Assembly (NCBI RefSeq): GCF_011734195.1
Contig: NZ_JAANTH010000002.1
Span: forward strand, 496,001-560,000
Length of the DNA: 64,000 nt
Direction of reading: 5' to 3'
From: Halobacterium sp. R2-5
Lineage (GTDB): Archaea > Halobacteriota > Halobacteria > Halobacteriales > Halobacteriaceae
Below are positions 1 to 9,035 of the stretch, in pieces. Both the position numbers and the translations under genes were made by a program. Every line of letters starts with the position of its first letter. Within the stretch, counting starts at the first letter, position 1. A model generated the notes under the pieces. The model saw nothing but the letters and a program-made list of their open reading frames with translations. It did no database searches and was not told the DNA's origin.

Positions 1-2
1 AC

Positions 3-110
3 CTCTACTGGCTGCGCGACCAGCAGGACATCGAGGACAAGAAAGAGCGCGTCCACGAGATCGTCGAGAAGCGCCAGCGCGCGCTCGCCGCGGTCCGCGA
101 ACACGAGTAG
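3..110 (+). CDS. C-terminal end of an unidentified protein (5'-truncated by window)
   Basis: An open frame enters the window at base 3 and runs 35 codons to a TAG at 108-110. The visible peptide is highly charged and helical (starts LYWLRDQQDIEDKKERV and ends VREHE), as in a coiled-coil or amphipathic C-terminal tail. Codon use is strongly haloarchaeal, which favours this frame over the two alternatives. Too little is present to name the protein; the remainder lies upstream of the window. Confidence 0.6.
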   Translation, partial: LYWLRDQQDIEDKKERVHEIVEKRQRALAAVREHE

Positions 111-651
111 ACAGCGAACACTCCGGAATCCGTCCCGTTAGCTTCTCGGCGGCTACCCGCTCGGCCGTCGCTCTCACTCTGAGCGCAGACGGATCGAATT
201 TCGTATCCCAATATACAGTTTACGTATTCGTCAAAGACGTCTTCACGGCGCCACAGTTCGACTCTCCGCGGTCGAACAACCCGATTCGGGTCGAAACGTT
301 CTCTCAGTAAGCGGTCGCACTCGGTAGGCAGTATTCGAGCAGCGGGTAACGTTAGTCAGGCGAGAGAAGGAGACGGGCCGACCTGGCGGGGCAGGCCAAA
401 CGCAGTATCCAGGTCGCGCTGAAGCCACGGGGACACGCGCGCGAATTCAAATCGACTCCTTCGGCCAGATGGACTACCGCACCTCGGAATATCTACGACG
501 TTTCCGGCCGTAGCGGCTGTGGTCTCCTCCGTAGTGACGAGTTCCGACGACGAGTAGGTCAGTCGAGGTATCGAGAAGACGCGTTCGTCGAGACGACACC
601 CGGGGTTCGCCGGTCGAAGACCGGGTTCCGGAATCGGGGTAGTCCGAGCGA
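111..651. other. Intergenic stretch, no convincing gene
   Basis: About 540 bases without a frame that shows haloarchaeal acidic composition. The open frames here are arginine/serine-rich, as expected from chance frames in GC-rich DNA. An AT-richer patch near 205-235 could hold a promoter, but no start codon for a believable gene lies at the right distance. I see nothing else here. Confidence 0.5.
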
Positions 652-822
652 TCAGGCGCTGGCCGCGGAGCTGATGTCGCCGTCGATGCGGATGAAGCCG
701 TACCCGCACTCGGGACAGTACCACTTCGTCTTCAGGCCGAGGTGGAGTTCGGTCGCCGCAGCGCGGTAGAACGACTGCGTCTCCTCGCACTTCGGGCACT
801 CGTGTTCGAGTTCGCTGGCCAT
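652..822 (-). CDS. Small zinc-finger protein (paired CPxC motifs)
   Basis: A 56-residue protein starting at the ATG whose first codon is at 822. It has two cysteine pairs, CPKC at about residues 9-12 and CPEC at about 37-40, in a zinc-ribbon spacing with an aromatic-rich strand between (KTKWYCPECGYGFIRIDG). Small CPxCG zinc-finger proteins of this size are common in haloarchaea and most have no assigned role. The frame can be extended upstream to 903, but the added residues are not acidic and the methionine at 822 directly precedes the domain. It stands alone between the upstream gene and cbiZ. Confidence 0.8.
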   Translation of the reverse strand: MASELEHECPKCEETQSFYRAAATELHLGLKTKWYCPECGYGFIRIDGDISSAASA

Positions 823-966
823 GCCCCGAGTTCGGGGAGCCACTCCATTCAACGTACTGGTTTCGCGGTTCTGTACCCGGCACTGTCGATGGATGAACCA
901 CATATAACGATACAGAGTTACGACACACGGACCGAACAGCGCTCGTCGCCCCTGCTATCGAAAAAC

Positions 967-1674
967 CTACTCGCTGGGCGCGAACACGTCGGTCTGGACG
1001 TCTGTTCGCACGCCGTGTCGCGCCTCTGCGACAGACGCCGGTGGCTCCTCGTCGTCGTAGCGGCTGGCGTAGCTCGCTCGCACGGCGTCCCGGACGCAGG
1101 CGCGCGCCGCGGCCCCCACTTCGGTCGCGCTTCCGGAGAACGCCGCCGGCTCTCCGTCCGGGTCACAGGCCGCGACGACCGCGTCCGTCGTCGTCCCCGG
1201 GAAGCCCACCGCGTCGAGGAGCGTCGCAGTCTTCGCCTCCGCAGCGACGGCGACGAGGTTCGCGAGCGCCGCGTCGTCTATCGCGCGCGTCGTCCCGACG
1301 AACACGTTCACCGTCCCGGCGACGGGTTCGGGCTCTTCTGGGAGCGACCCGCCCTCGGGGTCCATCGGGAGCGCGGCGGGGTTCGAGACGCCGACGGTCG
1401 CGACCGCCTCGACGGGGCCGCAGCGCGCGCCGCGGGCGTGGCGCTGCGCGATTCCGGTGAGCAGCACGGGGTCCTCGGCGTCCCGCGAGAACTCCGCGTC
1501 GGCGAGCCGGTCGGCGACGTACGCGTCGAGGTCCTCGGGGTCCCAGCCCTCGGGGACGGTGACGTTGAACGCCCGGTCGGCGTCCGCGAGTCCGCCGTCC
1601 CAGCCCGTCGACAGCCAGCGCGTCCGCTCGCGTTCGAGCGCGAGGACGCCGTCCCGCGTCGTCGCCTCAAACAT
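967..1674 (-). CDS. cbiZ: Adenosylcobinamide amidohydrolase CbiZ
   Basis: CbiZ cleaves the aminopropanol side chain from adenosylcobinamide, giving adenosylcobyric acid, and so lets archaea salvage incomplete corrinoids through CbiB. The 235-residue protein has the family core, with a beta strand then GTTRAIDDAALANLV and the glycine/threonine-rich GTTTDAVVAA near residue 160. It is the last gene of the minus-strand run HAD-cbiB-cobS-cobY-cobD-cbiZ; its ATG overlaps the end of cobD by 8 bases, which suggests translational coupling. Soluble, cytoplasmic. Family assignment is confident. Confidence 0.9.
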   Translation of the reverse strand: MFEATTRDGVLALERERTRWLSTGWDGGLADADRAFNVTVPEGWDPEDLDAYVADRLADAEFSRDAEDPVLLTGIAQRHARGARCGPVEAVATVGVSNPAALPMDPEGGSLPEEPEPVAGTVNVFVGTTRAIDDAALANLVAVAAEAKTATLLDAVGFPGTTTDAVVAACDPDGEPAAFSGSATEVGAAARACVRDAVRASYASRYDDEEPPASVAEARHGVRTDVQTDVFAPSE

Positions 1675-2677
1675 CCAGGGCCTCCAGCAGGCGGTCGTTC
1701 TCCTCGGGCGTGCGGACCGCGACGCGTACGTGGCTGTCTAGCCCGCGGAACGTCGTCGCGTCTCGGATTGCGACGCCCCGGGACTCGGTCGCTTCGCAGA
1801 GCGCGTCCACGTCTCGGTCGCCGACGTCGAGCAGGAGGAACGGCGCGTCCGAGCCGTGGACGCCGAAGTCGTCGCCGAGTTCGCGTGACACCCGCCGGCG
1901 CTCGCTGGCGACGCGCTCGCGGGTGTCCGCGACGAACTCGCGCTGGCGCATCGCGTGCGCGCCGACGGCCGCCGCGGGCGTCCCGAGGTTCCACGCGCGA
2001 CGCCCGGTCCGGAGGTCGCCGAGGCGGTCACCGGTCGCGACGAGGAAGCCCGCGCGGAGCCCGGGCAGCCCGAACAGCTTCGTGAGCGAGCGCGCGACGA
2101 CGACGCCCGGCGTCCCGGCCAGCGACGCCTCGCCGGTGAACCCGAGGAACGCCTCGTCGACGAGAAGCTCCGTGTCCGCGTCCCGGCAGCGCGCGGCGAA
2201 CTCGCGGAGCGCGTCGGAGTCGGACAGCGTCCCCGTGGGGTTGTTCGGGTTGCAGGCGACGGCCATCGCGTGGTCGCTCGGGTCGGCGTCGAGGAGCTCG
2301 TCGTGCGGGACGAAATCGGGGACGGCGCCCTGCAGTTCGACCTCGCGCGCGTACTCGCCGAAGCTCGGGTACGGGACGAGCACGCTGTCCCCGGGCTCGA
2401 CGCGCGTCTCGATTGCGAGCCGGATGCCCGCGAGGCCGCCGGGCGTCGGGACGACGCGCTCGGACGCGCAGCCGACGTAGTCGGCTGCGGCGTCCCGGAA
2501 CTCCGGGTAGTCGTCGTTCGGGTAGCGCGCGGCATCGCCGAGCGCGGCCTCGTACACTTCGCGAACGCCCGGCGGCGTCCGCGGGTTCACGTTCGCGGAG
2601 AAGTCCAGCACGTCTGGGTCGTCGCTGCCGCCGTGTGGCACGCGGCCGGCGGCGCGGACGGCGTCAGGGTCCATCAT
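1667..2677 (-). CDS. cobD: Threonine-phosphate decarboxylase CobD (PLP, HisC-like)
   Basis: A fold-type I PLP enzyme of about 336 residues that makes (R)-1-aminopropan-2-ol phosphate, the linker between the corrin ring and the nucleotide loop. Visible landmarks are the N-terminal DFSANVNPRTPP, the NPNNPTG loop, the VDEAFLGF aspartate contacting the pyridine nitrogen, and RSLTKLFGLPG with the Schiff-base lysine. I chose the tandem ATG at 2677-2672 because a GGAGGGAG ribosome-binding-like sequence lies just upstream; it overlaps the end of cobY by 14 bases. HisC is the nearest alternative, but the pathway context settles the call. Confidence 0.9.
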   Translation of the reverse strand: MMDPDAVRAAGRVPHGGSDDPDVLDFSANVNPRTPPGVREVYEAALGDAARYPNDDYPEFRDAAADYVGCASERVVPTPGGLAGIRLAIETRVEPGDSVLVPYPSFGEYAREVELQGAVPDFVPHDELLDADPSDHAMAVACNPNNPTGTLSDSDALREFAARCRDADTELLVDEAFLGFTGEASLAGTPGVVVARSLTKLFGLPGLRAGFLVATGDRLGDLRTGRRAWNLGTPAAAVGAHAMRQREFVADTRERVASERRRVSRELGDDFGVHGSDAPFLLLDVGDRDVDALCEATESRGVAIRDATTFRGLDSHVRVAVRTPEENDRLLEALDV

Positions 2678-3257
2678 CTCCCTCCACATCGCCCGTGGAT
2701 TTCGGTGCGTCGGTCCGCGGCCCGAGTAAGCGCTCGGCGAGCGCCGCGTCCGACCGGCGGTTCACGTTCACCGCGAGGCGCGCGTCGTAGCTCCGGAACA
2801 CGGTGTCCTCGTCGTCCGCGACGACGTTCACGCCCGTCGGCACCCACGCGCCCACCCCGTCTGTACTCGCCCCCAGTGCTTCCTTCAGCGCGGCCGGGAC
2901 GCGCACGCTCGTCGAGCCGCCAGCCGCGTCGAGCACGGTGTTCACCGCGTCGCCGTCGAGCAGCGGGAGGTCCGCGGCGACGGTCAACACGGGCGTGTCG
3001 ACGGCGTCGAGCGCGGTCGTCAGGTCCGCGACGTAGCCCTCGCCCGGCGTCTCGATAACGGGGAGTTCACTGTCGAGGTGCGCGCGCGTCTCGGGCGCGT
3101 TCGGGGAGACCACGGCGTACGCGGTGTCGACGCGGCTCTCGGCGAGCGCGTCGCGGACGTAGTCGACCATCGGCCGCCCCGAGATCTCGAACAGCGGTTT
3201 CTCGGCGTCGCTGTCCAGTCGCGTCCCACGGCCGCCGCACATCAGGAGAGCGTCCAC
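2664..3257 (-). CDS. cobY: GTP:adenosylcobinamide-phosphate guanylyltransferase CobY
   Basis: CobY is the archaeal replacement for bacterial CobU and guanylylates adenosylcobinamide phosphate. The 197-residue protein begins with the nucleotidyltransferase signature VDALLMCGGRGTRLDSDAEKP, followed by the ADLPLL metal-binding motif near residue 96. I placed the start at the GTG at 3257, which gives the MDALxMxGGxGTR opening typical of CobY; the in-frame ATG at 3242 would cut the strand before the loop. The start overlaps cobS by 16 bases. No kinase domain is present, as expected for this enzyme. Confidence 0.9.
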   Translation of the reverse strand: MDALLMCGGRGTRLDSDAEKPLFEISGRPMVDYVRDALAESRVDTAYAVVSPNAPETRAHLDSELPVIETPGEGYVADLTTALDAVDTPVLTVAADLPLLDGDAVNTVLDAAGGSTSVRVPAALKEALGASTDGVGAWVPTGVNVVADDEDTVFRSYDARLAVNVNRRSDAALAERLLGPRTDAPKSTGDVEGDDGP

Positions 3258-3988
3258 GCGACCACCCCCAGGTGGAGTCCGACCACGCGGCCGACCTCGT
3301 TGACGGCGCCGAAGACGTCGCCGTTCACGCCGTCCAGCAGGGCCTGCAGGCGCCACAGGACGACGAACCCGGCGAGGAATGCACCGACGAGCGCGCCCGC
3401 AGCAGCCGGCGTCGGCCACGAGAGCACGACGGCCGGGAGAGCGACGAGAACTGCGGGGAGCAAGTCCGACCTCCCCGCGCGCTCCGTGAACTGTGAACCC
3501 AGTCCCTCGTGCGCGGCGGTACCGAGACAGGCGACGCTCGCCATTCCGAGTTTCGCGCCGACCTCCGCGGCGACGACGACCGCGAGTGCGGCCCGAGTGG
3601 GTAGCCGAGCCACGCCGAACGCGCCGAGCGCGAGGCCCGCAACTGCGAGCGCGACGGCCGCGACGGCGCCGACGCCGACCGTGGTGTCCTTGAGCACGCG
3701 CGTGCGCTCGTCGCTGTCCCCGTGGACGACGAGCGCGTCGCCGACGTCCGCGACGCCGTCGAGGTGGTTGATTCCCGTGACGGCGAAGACGGCGGCGAGG
3801 TACGCGAGCGTGACTGTTCCGGCCGGAAAGTGGTCGGCGAAGACGAACGGAGCGGCGAGCAGCGCGCCGACGACGTAGCCCGCCAGCGGGAACGCCCACG
3901 GAGAGCCGCGGAACGCCGTCCACGCGGCCTCGCTGTGGCCGACGCGGAGCCGCGTCAGGAACCCGATCGCACCCCGGAGCGCGGTCAC
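3242..3988 (-). CDS. cobS: Adenosylcobinamide-GDP ribazoletransferase CobS
   Basis: An integral membrane enzyme of about 248 residues that joins adenosylcobinamide-GDP to alpha-ribazole (phosphate), the last assembly step of cobalamin. It shows six or so hydrophobic segments and the CobS motif NHLDGVADVGDAL near residues 78-90, with the acidic residues thought to bind Mg. I chose the GTG at 3988-3986, which overlaps the cbiB stop as GTGA; an in-frame GTG six bases upstream is also possible. It sits between cbiB and cobY, its pathway neighbours. Confidence 0.9.
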   Translation of the reverse strand: MTALRGAIGFLTRLRVGHSEAAWTAFRGSPWAFPLAGYVVGALLAAPFVFADHFPAGTVTLAYLAAVFAVTGINHLDGVADVGDALVVHGDSDERTRVLKDTTVGVGAVAAVALAVAGLALGAFGVARLPTRAALAVVVAAEVGAKLGMASVACLGTAAHEGLGSQFTERAGRSDLLPAVLVALPAVVLSWPTPAAAGALVGAFLAGFVVLWRLQALLDGVNGDVFGAVNEVGRVVGLHLGVVAWTLS

Positions 3989-4890
3989 GACCACGCGACC
4001 ACCCCCGCGGCGAGCGCGTACGAGAGCACACCAGCGGCGCCGACGACGCGCACCCCGCGCTGGCTCTCCGCGACCGTAGGGAACTCCGCGCCGAGCGGGA
4101 GGTCGTAGACGCCCGGCTTCGCGAGGCGGACGCCGAGCACCGCGGCGAGCGTCGCCATCGGCCACCCGGAGTTCGGGGACGGCGGCGCGTCGGCGTGTTC
4201 GCGGGCGCGAGCCAGCGCGCCGAAGTCCAGCCCGGCGAGCGCGACGAGCGAAGCGCTCAGGCGCGCGGGCAGCCACATCACGGCGTCGTCGAGGCGCGCG
4301 CTCGCGGTCCCGACGGGCTTCGAGCGGTAGCCGAGCATCGAGTCGAGCGTGTTCGCGCCCTTCACCCACGCCGCCGCGCCCGCCGCGACCGGCAGCGAGA
4401 CGACGGCTCCGAGCGCGAACGCGAGCAGCGGCGCGACGAGGCCGTCCGCGAGGTTCTCGGCGGCGCTCTCGACCGCCGCGCTCCGCAGCTCACCCGTCGA
4501 GAGGTCGCTCGCGTCCCGGCCTGCCAAGGACTGCAAGCGCTCGCGAGCGGCGTCGAGGTCCGAGTCGGTGGCCGCGACGACCGCGCGCGCTTCGCCCAGC
4601 AGCATCCGCAGGCTGGTCGTCGCGAACAGCGCGAGCCCCGCGACGGCCGCGGCGAGCAGCGGGTCGATTCGGCCGGCGAGCGCGACCAGCGACCCGACCA
4701 GGAGGCCGGCAGCCAGCGGGAGCACGAGCGCGACGAGCACGCCGACCGCCTGCGGGTTCGCCCACTCGCGGTCGAGCGGCGCTATCGCGCGCCCGAACCA
4801 CGCCACGGGGTGGATTCTCGCGGGCGGCTCCGCGAACGCGGCTTCGAGGGCGAACGCGAGCGCGACCGCGCCGACCGCCGTCAACGACAC
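3985..4890 (-). CDS. cbiB: Adenosylcobinamide-phosphate synthase CbiB
   Basis: A 301-residue inner-membrane protein that attaches aminopropanol (phosphate) to adenosylcobyric acid. Family landmarks are EAAFAEPPARIHPVAWFGR near the N terminus, the conserved ANTLDSMLGYRS segment near residue 190, and four to five hydrophobic helices. The start overlaps the upstream HAD gene by 10 bases and the stop overlaps cobS by 4, so the group is probably translated in a coupled way. CbiB is required for both de novo synthesis and CbiZ-dependent salvage. Confidence 0.92.
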   Translation of the reverse strand: MSLTAVGAVALAFALEAAFAEPPARIHPVAWFGRAIAPLDREWANPQAVGVLVALVLPLAAGLLVGSLVALAGRIDPLLAAAVAGLALFATTSLRMLLGEARAVVAATDSDLDAARERLQSLAGRDASDLSTGELRSAAVESAAENLADGLVAPLLAFALGAVVSLPVAAGAAAWVKGANTLDSMLGYRSKPVGTASARLDDAVMWLPARLSASLVALAGLDFGALARAREHADAPPSPNSGWPMATLAAVLGVRLAKPGVYDLPLGAEFPTVAESQRGVRVVGAAGVLSYALAAGVVAWS

Positions 4891-5501
4891 GGAATCCCCT
4901 CCAGTTTCGCCGGAATCTCGGCGAGCGGCGTCTCGTCGAGGAGAATCGCGCGCCCGCCGACGGCTTCGATACCGCCGTCCGCTGTGGGGTCGTCACCGAC
5001 GTGGACGAGCGATTCGGGCGCCGCGCCGAGTGCGTCGGCGACCGCCTCGAACGCTCGCGGGTCGGGCTTCCGCCACCCGCAGCCGACGCTCGTGACGACG
5101 GTTTCGACGCTCAGGTCGGCGCGGTCGAGCGCGCGCTCGGCGAGGCCGGGGACGCTGCAGTTCGAGAGCACGGCGACCCGTCCGTGCTCGCGCGCGGCGT
5201 CGAGGGCTTCCCGCGCGCCGTCTCGCACTGCGACGGGCCGGTCGAATGCGGCGAGGATCGCATGCTGGATGAGTTCCGGGTCGGCGTCGACGCCGCGGCT
5301 CTCCAGCGCGGTCGCGACGTGGTCGGGGAGCGGCCGTTCGGCTCCGTCGGGAACGGAGCCGTGGGGATCGCGGTAGGCCGCCATCCAGTCGTCGGGCACG
5401 CGGACGTCGCGCGCCGCGAGCGCCTCCGCGACGGCCGCAGCGGGCTCGCCCGGGCGCTCCGCGGCGACCAGCGTCCCGAAGAGGTCGAACGACGTTGGCA
5501 C
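4881..5501 (-). CDS. HAD-superfamily phosphatase, candidate cobalamin-pathway phosphatase
   Basis: A 206-residue HAD hydrolase. HAD motif I is unusual: SFDLFGTLVA, with one aspartate where the standard form is DxDxT, so the second acid is replaced by glycine. Motif II is VLSNCS, motif III is the lysine in WRKPDP, and motif IV is VHVGDDPTADGGIEAVG. It is first in the minus-strand run leading to cbiB-cobS-cobY-cobD-cbiZ, and its end overlaps cbiB. No CobC or CobZ is visible in the window, so it may supply a phosphatase step in nucleotide-loop assembly, for example on alpha-ribazole phosphate or adenosylcobalamin phosphate. That role is inferred from context only. Confidence 0.75.
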   Translation of the reverse strand: MPTSFDLFGTLVAAERPGEPAAAVAEALAARDVRVPDDWMAAYRDPHGSVPDGAERPLPDHVATALESRGVDADPELIQHAILAAFDRPVAVRDGAREALDAAREHGRVAVLSNCSVPGLAERALDRADLSVETVVTSVGCGWRKPDPRAFEAVADALGAAPESLVHVGDDPTADGGIEAVGGRAILLDETPLAEIPAKLEGIPCR

Positions 5502-5545
5502 TGTGCTTTACTTACTGCAAGCGGACTTGAATCGGTCGGTGGACG

Positions 5546-7048
5546 CTACGTCGGCAGGTCGAGCGCCGCGAGGTCGACGTGCTCGCTGACGAGGTCGGCG
5601 GCCGCGTCGTACGGCGACTGGCGGTCGTCGTCCAACTCGGGGCGTTCGCGGTCAGCGTGCTCGTAGACGGCGTCCACGAACGCCTCGCGGGCGGTCTCGT
5701 TCTCGAAGAGGCCGTGGAGGTACGTGCCGAGCACGCAGTCGGTCGCGGCGCTGGTCGGCCCGACCGGATTCGGCAGTTCCTCTGGAACGTCGGTGCGACC
5801 CATGTGAATCTCGTAGCCCGACACGTCGCCGGACGCACCCGCGAGAGGGCCCGCGCCGTCGAGTTCTCTGGTGACCGCCTCGACGCGCTTGGCCTCGCGG
5901 AACGCCGTCTCGACGGGCAACAGTCCGAACCCCTCGATGGCGTCGAGGTCCTCGGTGGACTCGACGCCGGCGTTCGCGACGCGCCCGCCGAGCAGCTGGT
6001 AGCCGCCGCAGAGCCCGACGACCGGACCGTCGAATTCGCGGAGCTCGTCGCCGAACCCGGCCGCCCGGAGGTCCCGGAGGTCGTCGACGGTGTTCTTCGT
6101 GCCGGGGAGCACGACCGCGTCGGCGTCGTCGAGCGGAGCATCGAGCGGGGCGTACGCGATGCGAACACCGGGGACGCGCGCGAGCGGCTCGAGGTCCGTG
6201 AAGTTCGAGATGCGCGGCAGCCGCGGGACGGCCACCGTGACGCTCCGCTCGTCGGGAACGTCGTCGTCACCGGAGACCGCGCGCTGGTCGCCGTCGGGCA
6301 GCGAGACGCTGTCCTCCTCTGGGAGTCCGGGGTCGTCGTACGGCAGCACGCCCAGAACCGGGACTCCCGTGCGGTCCTCGATTTCGGCGATGCCGGCGTC
6401 GAGGAGCGCGCGGTCCCCGCGGAACTTCGTGATGACGGCGCCGACGACGCGCTCGCGGACGTCGTCGGGGAGCAGTTCGAGCGTGCCGTAGAGGCTGGCG
6501 AACGCGCCGCCGCGCTCGATGTCCACGACGACGACGATGTCCGCGTCGGCCAGCCGCGCGGTCTCGACGTTCGCGAGGTCGCGGTCGTGGAGGTTGACCT
6601 CCGCGATGCTGCCCGCGCCCTCCGCGACGACTACGTCGTGGTCGGCGGCGAGGCGCTCGTGGGCGGCTTCCGCGGTCTCGCGGGCCGCCTCCCAGTGCCC
6701 GTCGTAGTAGTCGCCGGCTGCGTAGTGGCCGACCGCCTGCCCATCGAGGACGAGCTGGCTCTCGGCGTCCCCGCGCGGCTTCAGGAGCACGGGGTTGTGG
6801 TCCGTGTTCGCGGGGACGCGAGCGGTCCGCGCCTGCACGTACTGGGAGACGCCGATTTCGCCCCACGCCGCCCCGGGCGCGCCCTCCGAGGCGGGGACGG
6901 CGCGCGCGTTGTTGCTCATGTTCTGAGCCTTGAACGGCGCGACCGACACGCCCGAGTCGGCGAGGTGACGGCAGAGCCCGGCGGCGACGGTGCTCTTCCC
7001 GACGTGGGAGGCCGTGCCCGCGACCAGCAGCGTGCGGCAGTCGGCCAT
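5546..7048 (-). CDS. cbiP: Adenosylcobyric acid synthase (glutamine-hydrolysing) CbiP/CobQ
   Basis: Amidates four carboxylates (b, d, e, g) of adenosylcobyrinic acid a,c-diamide using ATP and glutamine. The 500-residue protein has the dethiobiotin-synthetase-like P-loop [10 protein letters not shown] at residues 10-19 and KAQNMSNNA near 41-49. The C-terminal class I-like amidotransferase domain carries the nucleophile in [11 protein letters not shown] near residue 350 and a histidine in GTYLHGLF near 446. The start overlaps the cobA stop (TGATG). Co-transcribed with cobA, cbiA and cobT. Confidence 0.93.
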   Translation of the reverse strand: MADCRTLLVAGTASHVGKSTVAAGLCRHLADSGVSVAPFKAQNMSNNARAVPASEGAPGAAWGEIGVSQYVQARTARVPANTDHNPVLLKPRGDAESQLVLDGQAVGHYAAGDYYDGHWEAARETAEAAHERLAADHDVVVAEGAGSIAEVNLHDRDLANVETARLADADIVVVVDIERGGAFASLYGTLELLPDDVRERVVGAVITKFRGDRALLDAGIAEIEDRTGVPVLGVLPYDDPGLPEEDSVSLPDGDQRAVSGDDDVPDERSVTVAVPRLPRISNFTDLEPLARVPGVRIAYAPLDAPLDDADAVVLPGTKNTVDDLRDLRAAGFGDELREFDGPVVGLCGGYQLLGGRVANAGVESTEDLDAIEGFGLLPVETAFREAKRVEAVTRELDGAGPLAGASGDVSGYEIHMGRTDVPEELPNPVGPTSAATDCVLGTYLHGLFENETAREAFVDAVYEHADRERPELDDDRQSPYDAAADLVSEHVDLAALDLPT

Positions 7049-7740
7049 CAGTACTCGGTGCCCTTGCGGGCGCGCTGGCCCGCGTCGATGGGGTGAGTCT
7101 GCTTGCGCACCTCGGTCACGAGGTCCGCGCGCTCGGTGACGTAGTCGGGTTCCTCGTGGCCGCCCGTCAGCACGAGTTCGAGGCCCTCGGGCTTGTCCTC
7201 GACGAGCGAAACGACGTCCTCGGGGTCGACGAGCCCGCGGTTCGCGGCGTACAGTATCTCGTCCAGAATCAGCATGTGAACGCCGTCGTCGGGCGGGCCG
7301 TCCAGCGGGAGTTCGCTCTCGACGTCGCTCGCCTCGACGAGTTCGCGGGCGCGAGCGAGACCACCCTGCGCACGTGCTCGGTGCTCGTCGTCGTCGCTGC
7401 CGTCGAGGAAGCCGTGCCAGCCGTAGTGCCCGGAGTTCTCGTACGTGAACCCCGGCATCTCCGCGATTGCGTTGTACTCGCCGCGGACGTCCTCGACGCT
7501 CGCGGTGCCGCCCTTCATGAACTGGAGGAGGTGGACGCGGTGGCCGTGGCCGGCCGCCCGGAACCCCATCCCGAGCGCGGCGGTCGTCTTCCCCTTGCCG
7601 TCGCCCCACCAGACCTGCACGAGCCCGAACTCCTCGGGCGCGGTCGGCGTGATGTCGCGCGCGGTCGGCGTCCGGCCCTTCCCGGGCGTTCGCGCGTGCT
7701 GGTCCTGCTCGTCGGTCGCGTCGGTGGTGTCGTCGGTCAT
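7048..7740 (-). CDS. cobA: Cob(I)alamin adenosyltransferase, CobA/BtuR type
   Basis: Transfers the adenosyl group of ATP to cob(I)yrinic acid or cobinamide. The 230-residue protein has an acidic, threonine-rich N-terminal extension of about 40 residues, then the P-loop [14 protein letters not shown] and the Walker-B-like [12 protein letters not shown] near residue 166. Both junctions overlap: ATGA with cbiA upstream and TGATG with cbiP downstream. A second, unrelated PduO-type adenosyltransferase is encoded at 28328-28864. Confidence 0.92.
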   Translation of the reverse strand: MTDDTTDATDEQDQHARTPGKGRTPTARDITPTAPEEFGLVQVWWGDGKGKTTAALGMGFRAAGHGHRVHLLQFMKGGTASVEDVRGEYNAIAEMPGFTYENSGHYGWHGFLDGSDDDEHRARAQGGLARARELVEASDVESELPLDGPPDDGVHMLILDEILYAANRGLVDPEDVVSLVEDKPEGLELVLTGGHEEPDYVTERADLVTEVRKQTHPIDAGQRARKGTEY

Positions 7741-9035
7741 AGGTTCTCGATGAATCGGTCGAAGGCGCCGCTGTCGGCGTGGACGTGCGCGTACGTGCCC
7801 AGCGTCCGGTACTCGGTCAGTCCGTCGTGCTCGTCGGTGATGCCGGTCCCGCGCTCGACGTCGAACGCGAACCGCGCGTCGCTGGCGACGTCCGCGTCGG
7901 AGTAGTGGAACTCGTGGCCGCGTAGCGTCTTGCCCGCGCTCGCGGTGAGCGCGTCGCTCCGGGCGCGGAGTTTGACGTGGTCGAGCGCCTGGTAGCGCTC
8001 GCGCATCGTCACGGCAGCGGGGAGCACGCCCCCCATCTCGTACATCTCGCCGTCCGTCGTCGTCAGCGACTCCGCGAGCGCCATGAAGCCGCCGCACTCG
8101 CCGAGCACGGGCAGGCCGTCTGCGGCCCGCTCGGCGATCGAATCGAGCGCGGGCGACTCGGCGAGCGCTTCGGCGTGAAGTTCCGGGTAGCCGCCGGGCA
8201 GGTAGACGCCGTCGCAGTCGGGCAGGCCGTCGCCCGCGACCGGCGAGAACGTCACCACGTCGGCGCGCTCGCGGAGGCGCTCGCGGGTCGCCGGGTACGC
8301 GAAGCAGAACGCCGCGTCCGCGGCGACGGCGACCCGCTTCCCAGTCTCGGGCTTCTTATCCTCGGAGGCGGGTCGCGGCGGCTCGCGCGCGAGGTCGACC
8401 AGTCGCTCGGCGTCGACGTGCTCGGCAGCGGCGTCGAGCGCGTCGGCGTCGACCGGCGCTTCCCCGCCCATGTGGAGGCCGAGGTGACGGTCCGGAATCG
8501 ACAGCGAATCGTCCGGCGGAATCCGTCCGAGGTACGCGACGCCGTCGGAGAGCGCGTCCCGGACGCCGTCGGCGTGGCGGCCGCCGTGCGCTCGCTGGGC
8601 GAGCACGCCGACCACGTCCACGTCGTAGCCGGCTTCGGCGGCGTACTCGCGGAACCCGAGCGCGGTCGCGCCGACGCTCTGCATCCCCGCGCTCGCGTCC
8701 ACGACGAGCACCACCGGGAGGTCGAGCAGTTCGGCGACGCGCGCGGTGCTGGCGACGCTGCCGTCGTACAGCCCCATCATCCCCTCGACGACGCAGACGT
8801 CGCCGTCGCCGCGGTGGTAGTTCCGGCGCACGCCCTCGTCGCCGGAGAGCCACGGGTCGAGTGTCCGCGAGGGCTTTCCCGCGACCGCCTCGTGGTGGCT
8901 CGGGTCGATGAAGTCCGGGCCGGCCTTCGCGGGCTGGGGGTCGTAGCCCGCGGCGTCGAGCGCGCGCAGGACGGCCAGCGTCGCGACGGTCTTCCCGACG
9001 CCGGAGGCCGTGCCGCCGAGGACGACACCCTTCAC
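7737..9035 (-). CDS. cbiA: Cobyrinic acid a,c-diamide synthase CbiA
   Basis: A 432-residue glutamine amidotransferase that amidates the a and c side chains of (cob)yrinic acid. Visible are the P-loop GTASGVGKT at residues 8-16, [12 protein letters not shown] near 37-48, the MMGLYDG motif near 86, and the triad-type amidotransferase domain with GECGGFMAL near 320 and GHEFHYSD near 375. The start is a GTG at 9035-9033 overlapping the cobT stop (GTGA). Haloarchaea use it with CbiP in the middle of the pathway. Confidence 0.93.
   Translation of the reverse strand: MKGVVLGGTASGVGKTVATLAVLRALDAAGYDPQPAKAGPDFIDPSHHEAVAGKPSRTLDPWLSGDEGVRRNYHRGDGDVCVVEGMMGLYDGSVASTARVAELLDLPVVLVVDASAGMQSVGATALGFREYAAEAGYDVDVVGVLAQRAHGGRHADGVRDALSDGVAYLGRIPPDDSLSIPDRHLGLHMGGEAPVDADALDAAAEHVDAERLVDLAREPPRPASEDKKPETGKRVAVAADAAFCFAYPATRERLRERADVVTFSPVAGDGLPDCDGVYLPGGYPELHAEALAESPALDSIAERAADGLPVLGECGGFMALAESLTTTDGEMYEMGGVLPAAVTMRERYQALDHVKLRARSDALTASAGKTLRGHEFHYSDADVASDARFAFDVERGTGITDEHDGLTEYRTLGTYAHVHADSGAFDRFIENL

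Noticed and set aside
356-928. 190-residue minus-strand frame over the zinc-finger gene
   Set aside because: Composition is not haloarchaeal and it overlaps the well-supported zinc-finger protein in another frame.
742-2085. Long plus-strand open frame antisense to cbiZ and cobD
   Set aside because: Arginine-rich, non-acidic translation typical of mirror frames in GC-rich haloarchaeal genes; cbiZ and cobD on the other strand are clear.
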